A stretch of DNA of 64,000 nt, taken from contig NZ_CP020330.1 in assembly GCF_002043005.1 (NCBI RefSeq), forward strand, positions 2,560,001 through 2,624,000, given 5' to 3'. Below are positions 38,912 to 48,284 of the stretch, one piece after another (position 1 is the first letter of the stretch; each line of letters opens with the position of its first letter). The notes beneath the pieces are model-generated. The model did no database searches, was not told the DNA's origin, and saw only the letters and a list, made by a program, of their open reading frames with translations. Position numbers and translations under genes: made by a program. This DNA comes from Martelella mediterranea DSM 17316. Lineage in GTDB: Bacteria > Pseudomonadota > Alphaproteobacteria > Rhizobiales > Rhizobiaceae.

Positions 38912-39823
38912 TCAAATCACCGTTGCGTCGCGCGTGTCGATAAAACGCTCCACCAGTATCTGAAGCGTGGCGGATAAGAGCGGCATTCCGCCGCTGCGCC
39001 AGCCGAGCGCGTTGAGCCGCGTCGTCGTCATTGCGCTGACCGCGCTCTGGTCGGCGCGCGGCGGAAGCGGGCGGGGGGATTGCAGCGCCGCCTTCAGCGG
39101 CGCGAGGATGGTGTGGGTGTCGGTGACGATGTCGGACACATGAAACGCCTTGCCGGAAATTTTCGGGATCGGCGCGTCGAGCAGCGTCAGGATCGCGCCG
39201 GCGAGATCGCGGCCATGGACCTCGCTGCCCGCCCGGGCTGCGATATCCTCGCCGCCAGCATAGCGCTCGAACAGCTCTCCCCATTTGTTGGGCACAAGGT
39301 CGCCGTAAACGCCGGTCGCGCGCAGGTTCACCGGGATGAAGCCGGGGCGGGCGAGGGCGGAAAGCGCCTGCTCGACCTCCCATTTCGCCTTGCCGTAAAG
39401 GCTCTGCGGTTGGGGCGGGGTGGTTTCCGGCAGCGGCATGCCGGCGGGATAGCCGTCAAACACCGCGCGGCTCGACAGGAAGAAGGCATGCTTGACGCCG
39501 GCGCGACATGCTGCCTCGAAAAGCGCGATGCTGCCCGCGACATTGGCTTTCAGGAACCCCGCTGGATCATCGCCCTCGCCGCCGCGATAGCGCCCGGGCG
39601 CGTGGGAGAAGGCGGCGTGGATGAAGACGTCGATGCCTTTGAAAAAGCCGGTAGAGCCTGGCCCGCCGAGTTCGAGAGGCAGAAAGCTTACCGGCGCGGC
39701 GAACAGGTCGGCGGCGGGCGCGTTCCTGCCGGCCACGGTTAGATCATGACCGGCCGCAAGGCATTCCTCGACGATGTAGCGCCCGACCAGCCCCGTCCCG
39801 CCGCTGACGAGAATGCGTTTCAT
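38912..39823 (-). CDS. sqdC: NAD-dependent epimerase/reductase, SqdC-like
   Basis: A 303-aa extended short-chain dehydrogenase with ILVSGGTGLVGRYIVEE (4-20) as the nucleotide-binding glycine motif and SLYGKAKWEVE containing the Y-x-x-x-K pair. In Rhodobacter and Sinorhizobium sqdBDC operons the third gene encodes a small reductase-like protein needed for normal sulfolipid synthesis or accumulation; its exact reaction is unsettled. ATG 39823 overlaps the stop of the GT8 gene by four bases (ATGA), so it is translationally coupled. The SqdC assignment rests mostly on operon position. Confidence 0.75.
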   Translation of the reverse strand: MKRILVSGGTGLVGRYIVEECLAAGHDLTVAGRNAPAADLFAAPVSFLPLELGGPGSTGFFKGIDVFIHAAFSHAPGRYRGGEGDDPAGFLKANVAGSIALFEAACRAGVKHAFFLSSRAVFDGYPAGMPLPETTPPQPQSLYGKAKWEVEQALSALARPGFIPVNLRATGVYGDLVPNKWGELFERYAGGEDIAARAGSEVHGRDLAGAILTLLDAPIPKISGKAFHVSDIVTDTHTILAPLKAALQSPRPLPPRADQSAVSAMTTTRLNALGWRSGGMPLLSATLQILVERFIDTRDATVI

Positions 39824-40680
39824 GCTGGCTTGGTCGGATTTTCGAGCGTGGCGATATCGGGGATGCCGTCGCCGTCGAAATAGGCCCACCAGAGGTCGAT
39901 CAGCGGCTTCAACTCAACGGCGCGCGGGTGGTCGTCTTCCCACGGCTTTTCGTACTGGTAGTGCAGAACGCCGATATCGGACCAGTTCCACAGTTCCGGC
40001 ATGTTGAACCAGACATATTGCAGCATGTTCATGAACACCGGCAGGCCATGCCAATCGGGGAAGAATTCCTGCAGGAAAGTCTGGTCGGTGCGCTTCCAGA
40101 ACGCCTCGGGCTGGTCGAGTGCCGCGAGCATGGCGGCGAAGGTCTCGACGTCCGGCCGCGCCACGAACACGCCGGAATTCATCCGGTGAAAATCGGTGAG
40201 GCTTTCGTAGACATTGGGCGCCGCCGAAAACTCCGGATAGAAGAACAGCTTGTCGATGTTTTTTAACACCAGAGCATCGGCATCGATGAACACCGCTGCG
40301 TGATACTCGACGAGCTGCCACAGGCGCAGCTTGCAGAAATTGTCGAGCGGGGTGTGGAAGCCGGGCTTGCGTCCCTTGGTGAACGGGGCCTCGCCATGGA
40401 TGTTCTTGCGCGCATGGCGCTCGTTGAACGCTTCCGACAGCGGCAGGTGATCGACGCCGATCAGCCGGCAGCCGAGATCGGCGAGATGCTTGAGGCCTTC
40501 CTCGGGCGCGCCGCCGGTATGCAGCACCACGACATCGGCCGGGGTTCCGGTCAAAAAGATCGAGCGCGCCAGCGCCAGCGCGCCCATGGCGTAGTCGTTG
40601 TTGGTGACCAGCGTGACGAAGGCGAACGGATATTTGGCGTCCACGCTGCGGTGGACGCCTTCATTTGCGGGGTCGCTCAT
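39820..40680 (-). CDS. sqdD: GT8 glycosyltransferase, probable SqdD
   Basis: The 286-aa protein has the glycogenin-like GT8 features: VTLVTNNDYAMGALALARSI at the start, the metal-binding D-x-D in VFIDADALVLKNID (residues about 138-151), and MNSGVFVARPD. SqdD of purple bacteria and rhizobia is a glycogenin-like protein proposed to transfer sulfoquinovose from UDP-sulfoquinovose to diacylglycerol, forming SQDG. It starts 4 bp after the sqdB stop and overlaps sqdC, consistent with the known sqdBDC order. Other GT8 functions are possible, but the context is strong. Confidence 0.85.
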   Translation of the reverse strand: MSDPANEGVHRSVDAKYPFAFVTLVTNNDYAMGALALARSIFLTGTPADVVVLHTGGAPEEGLKHLADLGCRLIGVDHLPLSEAFNERHARKNIHGEAPFTKGRKPGFHTPLDNFCKLRLWQLVEYHAAVFIDADALVLKNIDKLFFYPEFSAAPNVYESLTDFHRMNSGVFVARPDVETFAAMLAALDQPEAFWKRTDQTFLQEFFPDWHGLPVFMNMLQYVWFNMPELWNWSDIGVLHYQYEKPWEDDHPRAVELKPLIDLWWAYFDGDGIPDIATLENPTKPA

Positions 40681-40684
40681 GGCC

Positions 40685-41905
40685 TTACGAGACCGACTTC
40701 AGCGACTTGCCTTCCGGATCGCGGTTGATCTTGGTCGCGATATCCTTGGTCCAGGCGGAAACGGCCGGAACGCGTTTGCGATCAACGCGGTAGGCGTATT
40801 TCTTCGCAATGTCGACGATCTCGCCGAGCAGGCCTTCCTTGAGCGTGGTCGGGTTGAGGCCGAGCGCCAGGAACTTGTCGTTCTTCACGATCAGGTCGTT
40901 TTCCGGCGCTTCCTTGCGCGGGTTCGGCAGCCAGGCGATCTCGACGCCGGACATGTCGGAGATCATCTTCGCCAGGTCGCGCACCCGGTGGGTCTCGGTC
41001 ATCTGGTTGAAGATCTCGACCCGGGCGTTCTTCTCCGGCGGATTGTTGAGCGCCAGTTCGATGCAGCGCACCGAATCCTGGATGTGGATGAAGGCGCGGG
41101 TCTGGCCGCCGACGCCGTGGACGGTCAGCGGATAGCCGATAGCCGCCTGGATCAGGAAGCGGTTCAGCACCGTACCGTAGTCGCCGTCATAGTCGAAGCG
41201 GTTGATCAACTGTGTGTGGCGTTTGGTCTGCTCGGTGTGCGTGCCCCAGACGATGCCCTGATGCAGGTCGGTGATCCGGAGGCCGTCATTCTTGGCGTAA
41301 AAGGCGAACAGAAGCTGATCCAGGCACTTGGTCATGTGGTAGATCGAGCCGGGGTTCGACGGATACAGGATTTCCTGGGAAACCTTGTCACCGGAATTGG
41401 TGGTGATATCGACCGGCAGATAGCCTTCCGGGATCGCAGCACCCACCGTCGAATAGCCGTAGACGCCCATCGTGCCGAGATGGACGACATGGGCGTCGAG
41501 GTCGATCTCGACCAGCGCATTCAAAAGGTTGTGGGTGGCGTTGACGTTGTTGTCGACCGTGTAGTTCTTGTGGCGGTCGGTCTTCATCGAATAGGGCGCG
41601 GCGCGCTGCTCGGCGAAATGAATGATCGCGTCAGGGCGCTCCTCGGCGAGCCACTGCTTCAGGATTTCATAATCCTTGGCGAGGTCGATGAGATGGAAAT
41701 GGATGCGGCGGCCGGTCTCGGCATGCCAGATACGGGTACGTTCCTGGATCGAGTCCATCGGCGTCAGCGACTGGACGCCAAGCTCGGTGTCGATCCAGCG
41801 GCGTGACAGGTTGTCGACGATGTGAACTTCGTGTCCGGCATCCGACAAATGCAGCGAGGTCGGCCATCCGACAAACCCGTCTCCGCCCATAACTGCGATC
41901 TTCAT
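40685..41905 (-). CDS. sqdB: UDP-sulfoquinovose synthase
   Basis: Converts UDP-glucose and sulfite to UDP-sulfoquinovose, the head-group donor for the sulfolipid SQDG. The 406-aa extended SDR has KIAVMGGDGFVGWPT (2-16) for NAD binding, active-site Thr145 in HLGTMGVYG and the catalytic Y189-x-x-x-K193 in SIYHMTK. The long N-terminal segment with NLSRRWID matches plant SQD1 and bacterial SqdB. ATG 41905 has a cggag site; ATG 41923 has none. It heads the sqdB-sqdD-sqdC-HAD operon on the minus strand. Confidence 0.95.
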   Translation of the reverse strand: MKIAVMGGDGFVGWPTSLHLSDAGHEVHIVDNLSRRWIDTELGVQSLTPMDSIQERTRIWHAETGRRIHFHLIDLAKDYEILKQWLAEERPDAIIHFAEQRAAPYSMKTDRHKNYTVDNNVNATHNLLNALVEIDLDAHVVHLGTMGVYGYSTVGAAIPEGYLPVDITTNSGDKVSQEILYPSNPGSIYHMTKCLDQLLFAFYAKNDGLRITDLHQGIVWGTHTEQTKRHTQLINRFDYDGDYGTVLNRFLIQAAIGYPLTVHGVGGQTRAFIHIQDSVRCIELALNNPPEKNARVEIFNQMTETHRVRDLAKMISDMSGVEIAWLPNPRKEAPENDLIVKNDKFLALGLNPTTLKEGLLGEIVDIAKKYAYRVDRKRVPAVSAWTKDIATKINRDPEGKSLKSVS

Positions 41906-42086
41906 TGCGCGTCTCCGTTCCATTTCAGCGATTCATCTTGTGCGTTAAACGCAATCAATATGACATAAATGCAATGGTTTTTTTACGCAATCTGCCAGGC
42001 GGAATGAAACAATCTGCCTCTGCGCCGTGTTGCGACGCGCTATGTTTCAAACTAGGTATGGCCAAAAATTGATGGATGAGGCGGAC

Positions 42087-42542
42087 ATGACCGAAACCGA
42101 GAATCATGGTCTCAGTGGCTGGATGGAAGGCGGGACGCATCACCTGCACCAGCGCGTTTATTACGAGGACACGGATTTTTCCGGCATCGTCTACCACGCG
42201 CGCTACCTGCATTTCTTCGAACGCGGCCGCACCGATCTTCTGCGCTGCCTCGGCGTGGAACAGCGCACGCTGCACACGATCGACGAGGAAGGCCTGGCCT
42301 TCGCGGTGCATCACATGGACCTGAAATTCGTGCGTCCGGCGCGGATGGATGATATCCTCGACATCACGACGAAAACCGTGAAGGCGACGGGCGCGCGCAT
42401 GGTGCTGGAACAGGCGATCCACGCCAATGGGCAGTTGCTGACAACGGCGAGGGTGACCGTGGTGGTTATCAACAGGGCCGGGCGCGCGCGCCGCATGCCC
42501 GATGATCTGGCCGCCACGCTGCTTGAAGGTCAGTCGACGTAA
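42087..42542 (+). CDS. ybgC: Tol-Pal associated acyl-CoA thioesterase YbgC
   Basis: A 151-aa hot-dog fold thioesterase with the 4HBT signature VYYEDTDFSGIVYHARYLHFFERGRTD in outline (residues 24-50); the catalytic Asp sits in YYEDTDFSG. YbgC hydrolyses short acyl-CoAs and interacts with phospholipid synthesis enzymes. It is the usual first gene of tol-pal clusters. I choose ATG 42087 (MTETENHG) with an aggcgg site; ATG 42072 and GTG 42027 are in frame upstream. tolQ begins 336 bp later, so it may be a separate transcript. Confidence 0.9.
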   Translation: MTETENHGLSGWMEGGTHHLHQRVYYEDTDFSGIVYHARYLHFFERGRTDLLRCLGVEQRTLHTIDEEGLAFAVHHMDLKFVRPARMDDILDITTKTVKATGARMVLEQAIHANGQLLTTARVTVVVINRAGRARRMPDDLAATLLEGQST

Positions 42543-42878
42543 ACGGGCGCATTATGCCGAAAGCCCCTGGAATCCGGGCTTGCTAAAACATGAGTATTAT
42601 GTGAAGGAATTCGCGCCGCCGCGGGAGACGTCTGGTGCGGTCAAAGCCTTGCCTTCAGGGGCTGGCGATAAAATCGTAACCGGACGTTAACCATGTTCGG
42701 GTATTCTGCGAAAAGCGGAGTTTTAGGCCGGTTTGCCTAGCTTTCACCATGATTTTCAAGGACAGGAAGCAAAGATGCGAATCCACTTAAATTCCGAGTT
42801 GAACACACCAGCGTCTCGCAGGCGGCTCTAACCATATCGCCCGGCTTGCCGGGCCAATCTATTCAGGGACTTCGTCAT
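42543..42878. other. 336-bp leader region upstream of tolQ
   Basis: Contains a possible 18-codon leader ORF at 42775-42831 (MRIHLNSELNTPASRRRL) with an aggaagc site, and an overlapping 13-codon frame from ATG 42750. A G+C-rich inverted repeat, cccggcttgccggg, lies at 42840-42853, 25 bp before the tolQ ATG. No confident promoter was picked. Confidence 0.4.
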
Positions 42879-43598
42879 ATGGAACAGCTTGGGTTGGAAG
42901 CTACGCACGCCGATGTCGGCCTTCTGGCGCTCTTCTGGCAGGCGGGATTCGTCGTCAAGATCGTGATGTTGGGACTGATCGCCGCGTCGGTCTGGACCTG
43001 GGCGATCGTGATCGAGAAGATCATCGCCTACAACAAGGAACGCCGCGCCTATAATCAGTTCGAGGATGCGTTCTGGTCGGGCACCTCGCTCGAAAAACTC
43101 TACAGCAACCTCTCGGATCGCAAGACCAGCGGCATGGCCGCCGTGTTCGTCTCGGCGATGCGCGAATGGAAAAAATCCTTCGAACGCGGCGCCCGCGCCC
43201 CGATGGGGCTGCAGATGCGCGTTGAAAAGGCGATGGACGTCGCCATTCAGCGCGAGGCCGAAAAGCTCGAAGCCCGTCTCGGCTTTCTGGCAAGCGTCGG
43301 TTCCGCAGCGCCGTTCATCGGTCTGTTCGGTACGGTGGTCGGCATCATGACCTCGTTCCAGGCGATCGCCGGATCGAAATCGACCAACCTCGCCGTCGTC
43401 GCGCCCGGCATTGCCGAGGCGCTGCTTGCAACGGCCATCGGCCTTGTCGCGGCCATTCCCGCCGTTGTCGCCTACAACAAGTTCTCCGCCGATTCCGGCA
43501 AGCTTGAAGGCCGCATGGAGGGCTTTGCCGACGAGTTCTCATCCATCCTGTCGCGTCAGATCGACGAAAAGCTGCAGTCGCGTCCGGCTGCCGAATAG
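42879..43598 (+). CDS. tolQ: Tol-Pal system protein TolQ
   Basis: An inner-membrane channel subunit of the TolQR motor that uses proton motive force to energise TolA during cell division and outer-membrane constriction. The 239-aa protein has three helices; the first is around residues 15-38, and the conserved MotA/ExbB domain includes GFLASVGSAAPFIGLFGTVVGIM and PGIAEALLATAIGL. ATG 42879 (MEQLGLEATHAD) has an aggga site. tolR starts 18 bp after the stop. Confidence 0.96.
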   Translation: MEQLGLEATHADVGLLALFWQAGFVVKIVMLGLIAASVWTWAIVIEKIIAYNKERRAYNQFEDAFWSGTSLEKLYSNLSDRKTSGMAAVFVSAMREWKKSFERGARAPMGLQMRVEKAMDVAIQREAEKLEARLGFLASVGSAAPFIGLFGTVVGIMTSFQAIAGSKSTNLAVVAPGIAEALLATAIGLVAAIPAVVAYNKFSADSGKLEGRMEGFADEFSSILSRQIDEKLQSRPAAE

Positions 43599-43616
43599 CG
43601 AGGGGAGAACCAACCA

Positions 43617-44066
43617 ATGGCAATGTCCATGGGAACAGGCGGCAAGGCCGGCGGTCGTGGCCGCAGGCGCGCAAGACGCGTCCCCGTCAGCGAAATCAAC
43701 GTCACGCCGCTGGTCGACGTCATGCTGGTGCTTCTGATCATCTTCATGGTCGCGGCGCCGATGATGACGGTCGGCGTGCCGATCGACCTGCCGGAAACCC
43801 AGGCGCAGGCGATGAACTCGGATACCCAGCCGATCACCATCTCGGTCAATCCGGACGGGCAGATTTTCCTGCAGGAAACCGAGATCCCGATCGACGAGGT
43901 CGTGCCCAAGCTCGAGGCGATCGCCACCACCGGCTACAATGAGCGCATCTATGTGCGTGGTGACGCCAATGCCGATTACGGCACGGTGATGAAGGTGATG
44001 GCCCGCATTTCCGCCGCAGGCTTCAAGAATATCGGTCTTGTCACGCTGCAGGAACAGGATAGCTGA
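43617..44066 (+). CDS. tolR: Tol-Pal system protein TolR
   Basis: An ExbD/TolR family partner of TolQ. The 149-aa protein has a cytosolic Gly/Arg-rich N-terminus (GGKAGGRGRRRARR), one helix with the protonatable Asp in VTPLVDVMLVLLIIFM (Asp at about residue 32), and a periplasmic domain that binds peptidoglycan. It lies between tolQ and tolA with short gaps, so it is part of one operon. Confidence 0.96.
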   Translation: MAMSMGTGGKAGGRGRRRARRVPVSEINVTPLVDVMLVLLIIFMVAAPMMTVGVPIDLPETQAQAMNSDTQPITISVNPDGQIFLQETEIPIDEVVPKLEAIATTGYNERIYVRGDANADYGTVMKVMARISAAGFKNIGLVTLQEQDS

Positions 44067-44075
44067 TCTTAGCCC

Positions 44076-45194
44076 ATGAAGCGCAGCCTTGCCATTTCAT
44101 TCCTGTTGCACTGTCTGGTCCTCGGCTGGGCAGTGTTTGTGCTTGGCGCGCCTTCATCACTTGAAGTGGCCGATGTCGAAGCGCTGCCGGTGACGCTTAT
44201 ACCGGTGGAAGACATTACCCAGGTCCAGCAGGGCGACGAGACGGCGGAGCTTGCCGATATCGCAGCCCCCGTGCCGACCCGGCGGCCGCAGGAGGTCGCC
44301 GAGGCGCAGAATGTCGGCGACAACGATATCGACCTCGAAACCGACACCAACGCGACGCCGGACGATATCGCGCAGGAACAGGCAGCCCTGCCGACGCCTG
44401 CCGCCGAGCCGACGCCGGAACCCGCGCCGGTGGAAGAGCCCGCTTCCGAGCCGCCGCCGCCCACGCCGCAACCGGCCGAACGGCCCGAACCCACGCCGGA
44501 GCCCGCTCCTGCGCCGGAACCTACCCCCGAGCCCGCGCCGGCCCCGGAGCCGACGCCTGCGCCGGAACCCGCGCCAGCCCCCGAGCCGACGCCTGAGCCG
44601 GAGGCGAGCCAGCCGGCTGCGGAGACGCCGCCGGAACCGGAACTCGCCTTCCCCGAGCAGGCGCCGCTGCCGACGCGCCGTCCGCCGGAGCCGGTGCTGC
44701 GCGAAACCCGCACCGCCGAGGCGCCCAGAACCGACAGCCAGACGACGGCGTCGACCACCGCCGAGGAAGACGATTTCGACGTGGACCAGATCGCGGCGCT
44801 TTTGAACCGCACCGAGGCCACCGGCGGCGGCGCGCAGCGTTCCGAGGCTCCGGCCGCTGCGGGCGCGACCCGCACGACTGGCGGCTCGACGCTGAGCCAG
44901 AGCGAGCTTGACGCGCTGCGCGGGCAGATCCAGCGCAACTGGTCGATCCTCGCGGGCCTTGACGGCGCGGACGATGTGCGCATACGCATCCAGATGAAAC
45001 TCGATCCCTCCGGCGCGATCGTGGGCGCGCCCGAGGTGACTGCCACCGGTGGCAGCGAGAGCGCGCGGCGAATTCTCGCCGGCGGCGCGCGGCGCGCGGT
45101 GCTGAAGGCCTCGCCCTTCAGCGGGTTGCCGCGGGAAAAATATGACGCCTGGAGCGAGGTCATCGTGAACTTCGACCCGAGCCAGATGCTTTAA
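44076..45194 (+). CDS. tolA: Tol-Pal system protein TolA
   Basis: Spans the periplasm from the TolQR motor to Pal and TolB. The 372-aa protein has one N-terminal helix (about 4-24), a long Pro/Glu/Ala-rich linker (about 105-210) and a C-terminal TonB/TolA-like domain (about 285-372, LDALRGQIQRNW and VIVNFDPSQML). In enterobacteria the linker is Ala/Lys helical; here it is an extended Pro-Glu rod with three copies of a 10-residue unit. tolA starts 9 bp after tolR. Confidence 0.9.
   Translation: MKRSLAISFLLHCLVLGWAVFVLGAPSSLEVADVEALPVTLIPVEDITQVQQGDETAELADIAAPVPTRRPQEVAEAQNVGDNDIDLETDTNATPDDIAQEQAALPTPAAEPTPEPAPVEEPASEPPPPTPQPAERPEPTPEPAPAPEPTPEPAPAPEPTPAPEPAPAPEPTPEPEASQPAAETPPEPELAFPEQAPLPTRRPPEPVLRETRTAEAPRTDSQTTASTTAEEDDFDVDQIAALLNRTEATGGGAQRSEAPAAAGATRTTGGSTLSQSELDALRGQIQRNWSILAGLDGADDVRIRIQMKLDPSGAIVGAPEVTATGGSESARRILAGGARRAVLKASPFSGLPREKYDAWSEVIVNFDPSQML
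44496..44591 (+). repeat. Tandem PEPAPAPEPT repeats inside tolA
   Basis: Three copies of a 10-residue unit (TolA residues 141-150, 151-160 and 163-172) are encoded by similar but not identical 30-bp units. Slippage here could change the linker length between strains. Confidence 0.7.
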
Positions 45195-45269
45195 CTCTTC
45201 ATTCGGTGCCGCCTGAGGGCGCGATCCCCGGCGAACCGGAGCAATCAACGCTGAAAGGCCAGTCCTGTC

Positions 45270-46577
45270 ATGCTTAAAAATTGTCTCGTCTTCCTTTCCG
45301 TCGCGTGGGCCGGCATCGCCGTGCTGTTCGTGACGCCCGCCAACGCGCTGGTGGAAATCGACATCTCCAGCGGCAATGTCCAGCCGCTGCCGATCGCGAT
45401 TACCAATTTCATGTCCGATGATGGCCTCGGCGCGGACATTTCCGGCGTCATCGCCGCCGATCTGAAGCGCTCGGGCCTGTTCAAGCCGGTCGACAGCTCC
45501 GCCTTCATCGAGCAGATCAGCAATCCCGACCAGACCCCGCGTTTCGAGGACTGGCAGGTCATCAACGCCGAGGCGCTGGTGGTCGGCCGCGTCACCCGCG
45601 AGCCCGATGGCAGGCTGCGCTCCGAATTCCGGCTGTGGGATACCTATGCCGGCCAGCAGATCATCGGCCAGCAGTTCTTCACCCAGCCCGACAACTGGCG
45701 GCGCGTCGCCCATATCATCGCCGATTCGATCTATCAGGCGCTGACCGGCGAGCAGGGCTATTTCGACAGCCGCATCGTGTTCGTCTCCGAAAGCGGACCG
45801 AAGACCGACCGCAAGCGCCGCCTCGCGATCATGGATCAGGATGGCTTCAACGTGCGCATGCTGACGGATGGACAGTACATGGTTCTGACCCCCCGGTTCT
45901 CGCCGAACCGGCAGGAGGTCACCTACATGTCCTATGAGAACGACCAGCCGCGCGTCTATCTGCTCCAGCTTGAGACCGGACAGCGCGAGGTTGTCGGCAA
46001 TTTCCCGGGCATGACCTTCGCGCCGCGGTTCTCGCCCGACGGCCAGCGCATCATCATGAGCCTGCAGCAGGATGGCAACGCCAACATTTATACAATGGAC
46101 CTGCGCACCCGCTCGACCACGCGGCTGACGAATACCGGCGCGATCGACACCTCGCCATCCTATTCGCCGGACGGTAACCGGATCGTGTTCGAAAGCGACC
46201 GCGGCGGGCGTCAGCAGCTCTATGTGATGAATGCCGACGGCTCCAACCAGCAGCGGATTTCCTTCGGCGACGGCAGCTATTCGACGCCGGTCTGGTCGCC
46301 GCGCGGAGACCTGATCGCGTTTACCAAACAGTCCGGCGGCAAGTTCTCGATCGGGGTCATGAAGCCCGACGGCAGCGGCGAGCGCATCCTGACCACCGGT
46401 TTCCACAATGAGGGACCGACATGGTCGCCGAACGGAAGAGTGCTGATGTTCTTCCGCCAGAATGCCGGCGAGGGCGGTCCACACCTTTATTCGATCGACC
46501 TGACGGGTTACAATGAACAGCGCATCCAGACGCCGGATTTCGCATCCGACCCGGCATGGTCGCCGCTGCTGGAGTAG
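45270..46577 (+). CDS. tolB: Tol-Pal system protein TolB
   Basis: A periplasmic beta-propeller that binds Pal and TolA. The 435-aa protein has a signal peptide (cleavage after NALA near residue 27), an N-terminal alpha/beta domain (about 28-165) and six propeller blades with SPDG/SPNG cores: [36 protein letters not shown] and TWSPNGRVL. The start at ATG 45270 retains the signal. It lies 75 bp after tolA in the same operon. Confidence 0.96.
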   Translation: MLKNCLVFLSVAWAGIAVLFVTPANALVEIDISSGNVQPLPIAITNFMSDDGLGADISGVIAADLKRSGLFKPVDSSAFIEQISNPDQTPRFEDWQVINAEALVVGRVTREPDGRLRSEFRLWDTYAGQQIIGQQFFTQPDNWRRVAHIIADSIYQALTGEQGYFDSRIVFVSESGPKTDRKRRLAIMDQDGFNVRMLTDGQYMVLTPRFSPNRQEVTYMSYENDQPRVYLLQLETGQREVVGNFPGMTFAPRFSPDGQRIIMSLQQDGNANIYTMDLRTRSTTRLTNTGAIDTSPSYSPDGNRIVFESDRGGRQQLYVMNADGSNQQRISFGDGSYSTPVWSPRGDLIAFTKQSGGKFSIGVMKPDGSGERILTTGFHNEGPTWSPNGRVLMFFRQNAGEGGPHLYSIDLTGYNEQRIQTPDFASDPAWSPLLE

Positions 46578-46788
46578 AGCGCAAGGGACAGAATTCGTTC
46601 GCGCCGCGATGCGGGCTTGCCTTTAACGTTTTCTTAGCCATTTCCGTTGAGGGGACGTTAACAGTGATTTGCTAGCACTTTGCGGCAAGGTCGGCGGTCT
46701 GCGTACCGTCCATTGAGTTGAGTTGTATTTCCGCGTTATCGACCGGGCATCCGGTCCATGTTTTGAACGCTTCTTAAGGAGAGCGGTA

Positions 46789-47331
46789 ATGAGCCGAGCC
46801 ACGTTTGGGGTTGAAGGCAATGCGAACAAATTCAGGGTGAAGCCCGCAATGGTCGCGCTTTGCGCGGTGCTTGCGCTGGCCGGCTGCGCCAAGGACAACA
46901 AGAACAACCTGCCGGGCAGCGGCATGGCGGGCGGCGCTGGCTCGTCCTCGGGCATCGCATCTCCTGGCAGCGTCCAGGACTTCGATCTGAATGTCGGCGA
47001 CACGGTCTATTTCGAAACCGATTCGGCATCGATCACGCCGATCGCCGCCCAGACGCTCGACAAGCAGGCCCAGTGGCTGCAGCGCTACCAGAACTACGCG
47101 ATCCGCATCGAAGGTCATGCCGACGAACGCGGCACCCGCGAATACAACCTTGCGCTCGGCGCCCGCCGCGCCACGGCCACCAAGAACTACCTGGTGTCGC
47201 GCGGCATCCCGGCCAATCGCCTGTCGACGATCTCCTACGGCAAGGAACGCCCGGTCGCGGTCTGCGACAACATTTCCTGCTGGTCGCAGAACCGCCGCAC
47301 CGTTACCGTGCTGACGGGCGCTGGCAGCTGA
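46789..47331 (+). CDS. pal: Peptidoglycan-associated lipoprotein Pal
   Basis: An outer-membrane lipoprotein holding the outer membrane to peptidoglycan. The 180-aa precursor has a lipobox LALAGC (Cys33), a Gly/Ser linker and an OmpA-like domain (about 70-175) with the diaminopimelate-binding pattern IEGHADERGTREYNLALGARRA in outline. ATG 46789 has an aaggag site; earlier in-frame sequence is not family-like. The spacing of 211 bp from tolB suggests an internal promoter. A strong terminator follows. Confidence 0.96.
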   Translation: MSRATFGVEGNANKFRVKPAMVALCAVLALAGCAKDNKNNLPGSGMAGGAGSSSGIASPGSVQDFDLNVGDTVYFETDSASITPIAAQTLDKQAQWLQRYQNYAIRIEGHADERGTREYNLALGARRATATKNYLVSRGIPANRLSTISYGKERPVAVCDNISCWSQNRRTVTVLTGAGS

Positions 47332-47351
47332 TCGGTCCGAAAGCAGACTTG

Positions 47352-47378
47352 AAAAACCGGCCTCGCGCCGGTTTTTTT
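47352..47378 (+). terminator. Terminator of pal
   Basis: A 10-bp stem (AAAAACCGGC with GCCGGTTTTT) with a 5-base loop and a T-run, 20 bp after pal. cpoB downstream therefore probably has its own promoter or depends on read-through. Confidence 0.85.
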
Positions 47379-47468
47379 ATGTCCGCCGTGCAACAATTCG
47401 CGTTTTGATCTAAATATGGCCAGAAACACAGTGTGCGAAGGTTCGAGGCAAAAGGTTTGGGACATGCG

Positions 47469-48284
47469 ATGATGAAAAAAGCGATGATTTGTCTTCTGGC
47501 CGGTTCGGCGATGCTGGGAGGAAGCGCCAATGCGGCAGTCTTTCCCGCATTCGGCAAGGCGGCCGGACAGAACACGCAGGTGGTTCAGGTCCAGGCTACG
47601 GATCCGTCCCTCAGGATTCAGCAGCTTGAGGAGCAGGTGCGCAACCTGACGGGCCAGGTCGAGGATCTCGGCTTCCAGATGCTGCAGATGGAAGAGAAGA
47701 TCCGCAAGATGCAGGAGGACATGGAGTTCCGTCTGCAGGATCTTGAAAGCGGCATGGCGACGCCGCCCTCCAACGGTGCTGGCAATGCCGCCAGCGCCGA
47801 CAATGATGCGATGGCGACGATGGATGCGCCGCCGCCGAACCCGGAACCCTCGGCGACCGCCGATGTGCCGGCCGATCTGCCCGAAGCGGCCGAAGGCGGC
47901 GGGTCCGATGCCGATTTCTACAAGCTCGCCTATGATCTCATTCTCTCCGGCGATTACCAGCAGGCCGAGGAGGCTTTCGGCGAGTTCGTGCTGAGCTATC
48001 CCGACAGCCCGCTCATTCCCGATGCCAGCTTCTGGCTCGGCGAATCGATGCTGGCGCAGCAGAAATACAATGAAGCCGCCAAGACATTCCTGAATGCCTA
48101 CAAGGCCTATGGCGATTCCGCCAAGGCGCCGGAAATGCTGCTGAAGCTCGGCCAGTCGCTGGCCGGAATGGACAACAAGGACGCCGCCTGCGCCACCTTC
48201 GCCGAAGTGCCGACGCGTTATCCGAACGCCGCCCAGGCCGTGCTGACCAAGGCTGAGGCCGAAATCAGGGCCAATGGATGCTGA
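47469..48284 (+). CDS. cpoB: Cell division coordinator CpoB (YbgF)
   Basis: A periplasmic protein linking peptidoglycan synthesis with Tol-Pal constriction. The 271-aa protein has a signal peptide (cleavage after SANA, near residue 22), a trimeric coiled coil (about 42-95, RIQQLEEQVRNLTGQVEDLG in part), an A/P-rich linker, and C-terminal TPR repeats (about 145-271, FYKLAYDLILSGDYQQAEEAF in outline). ATG 47469 or 47472 could be the start. Its stop overlaps the tilS ATG. Confidence 0.92.
   Translation: MMKKAMICLLAGSAMLGGSANAAVFPAFGKAAGQNTQVVQVQATDPSLRIQQLEEQVRNLTGQVEDLGFQMLQMEEKIRKMQEDMEFRLQDLESGMATPPSNGAGNAASADNDAMATMDAPPPNPEPSATADVPADLPEAAEGGGSDADFYKLAYDLILSGDYQQAEEAFGEFVLSYPDSPLIPDASFWLGESMLAQQKYNEAAKTFLNAYKAYGDSAKAPEMLLKLGQSLAGMDNKDAACATFAEVPTRYPNAAQAVLTKAEAEIRANGC

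Noticed and set aside
44496..44591. Regular short repeats suggestive of a CRISPR or intergenic tandem array
   Set aside because: They lie in frame inside tolA and encode the Pro-Glu linker; there are no spacers.
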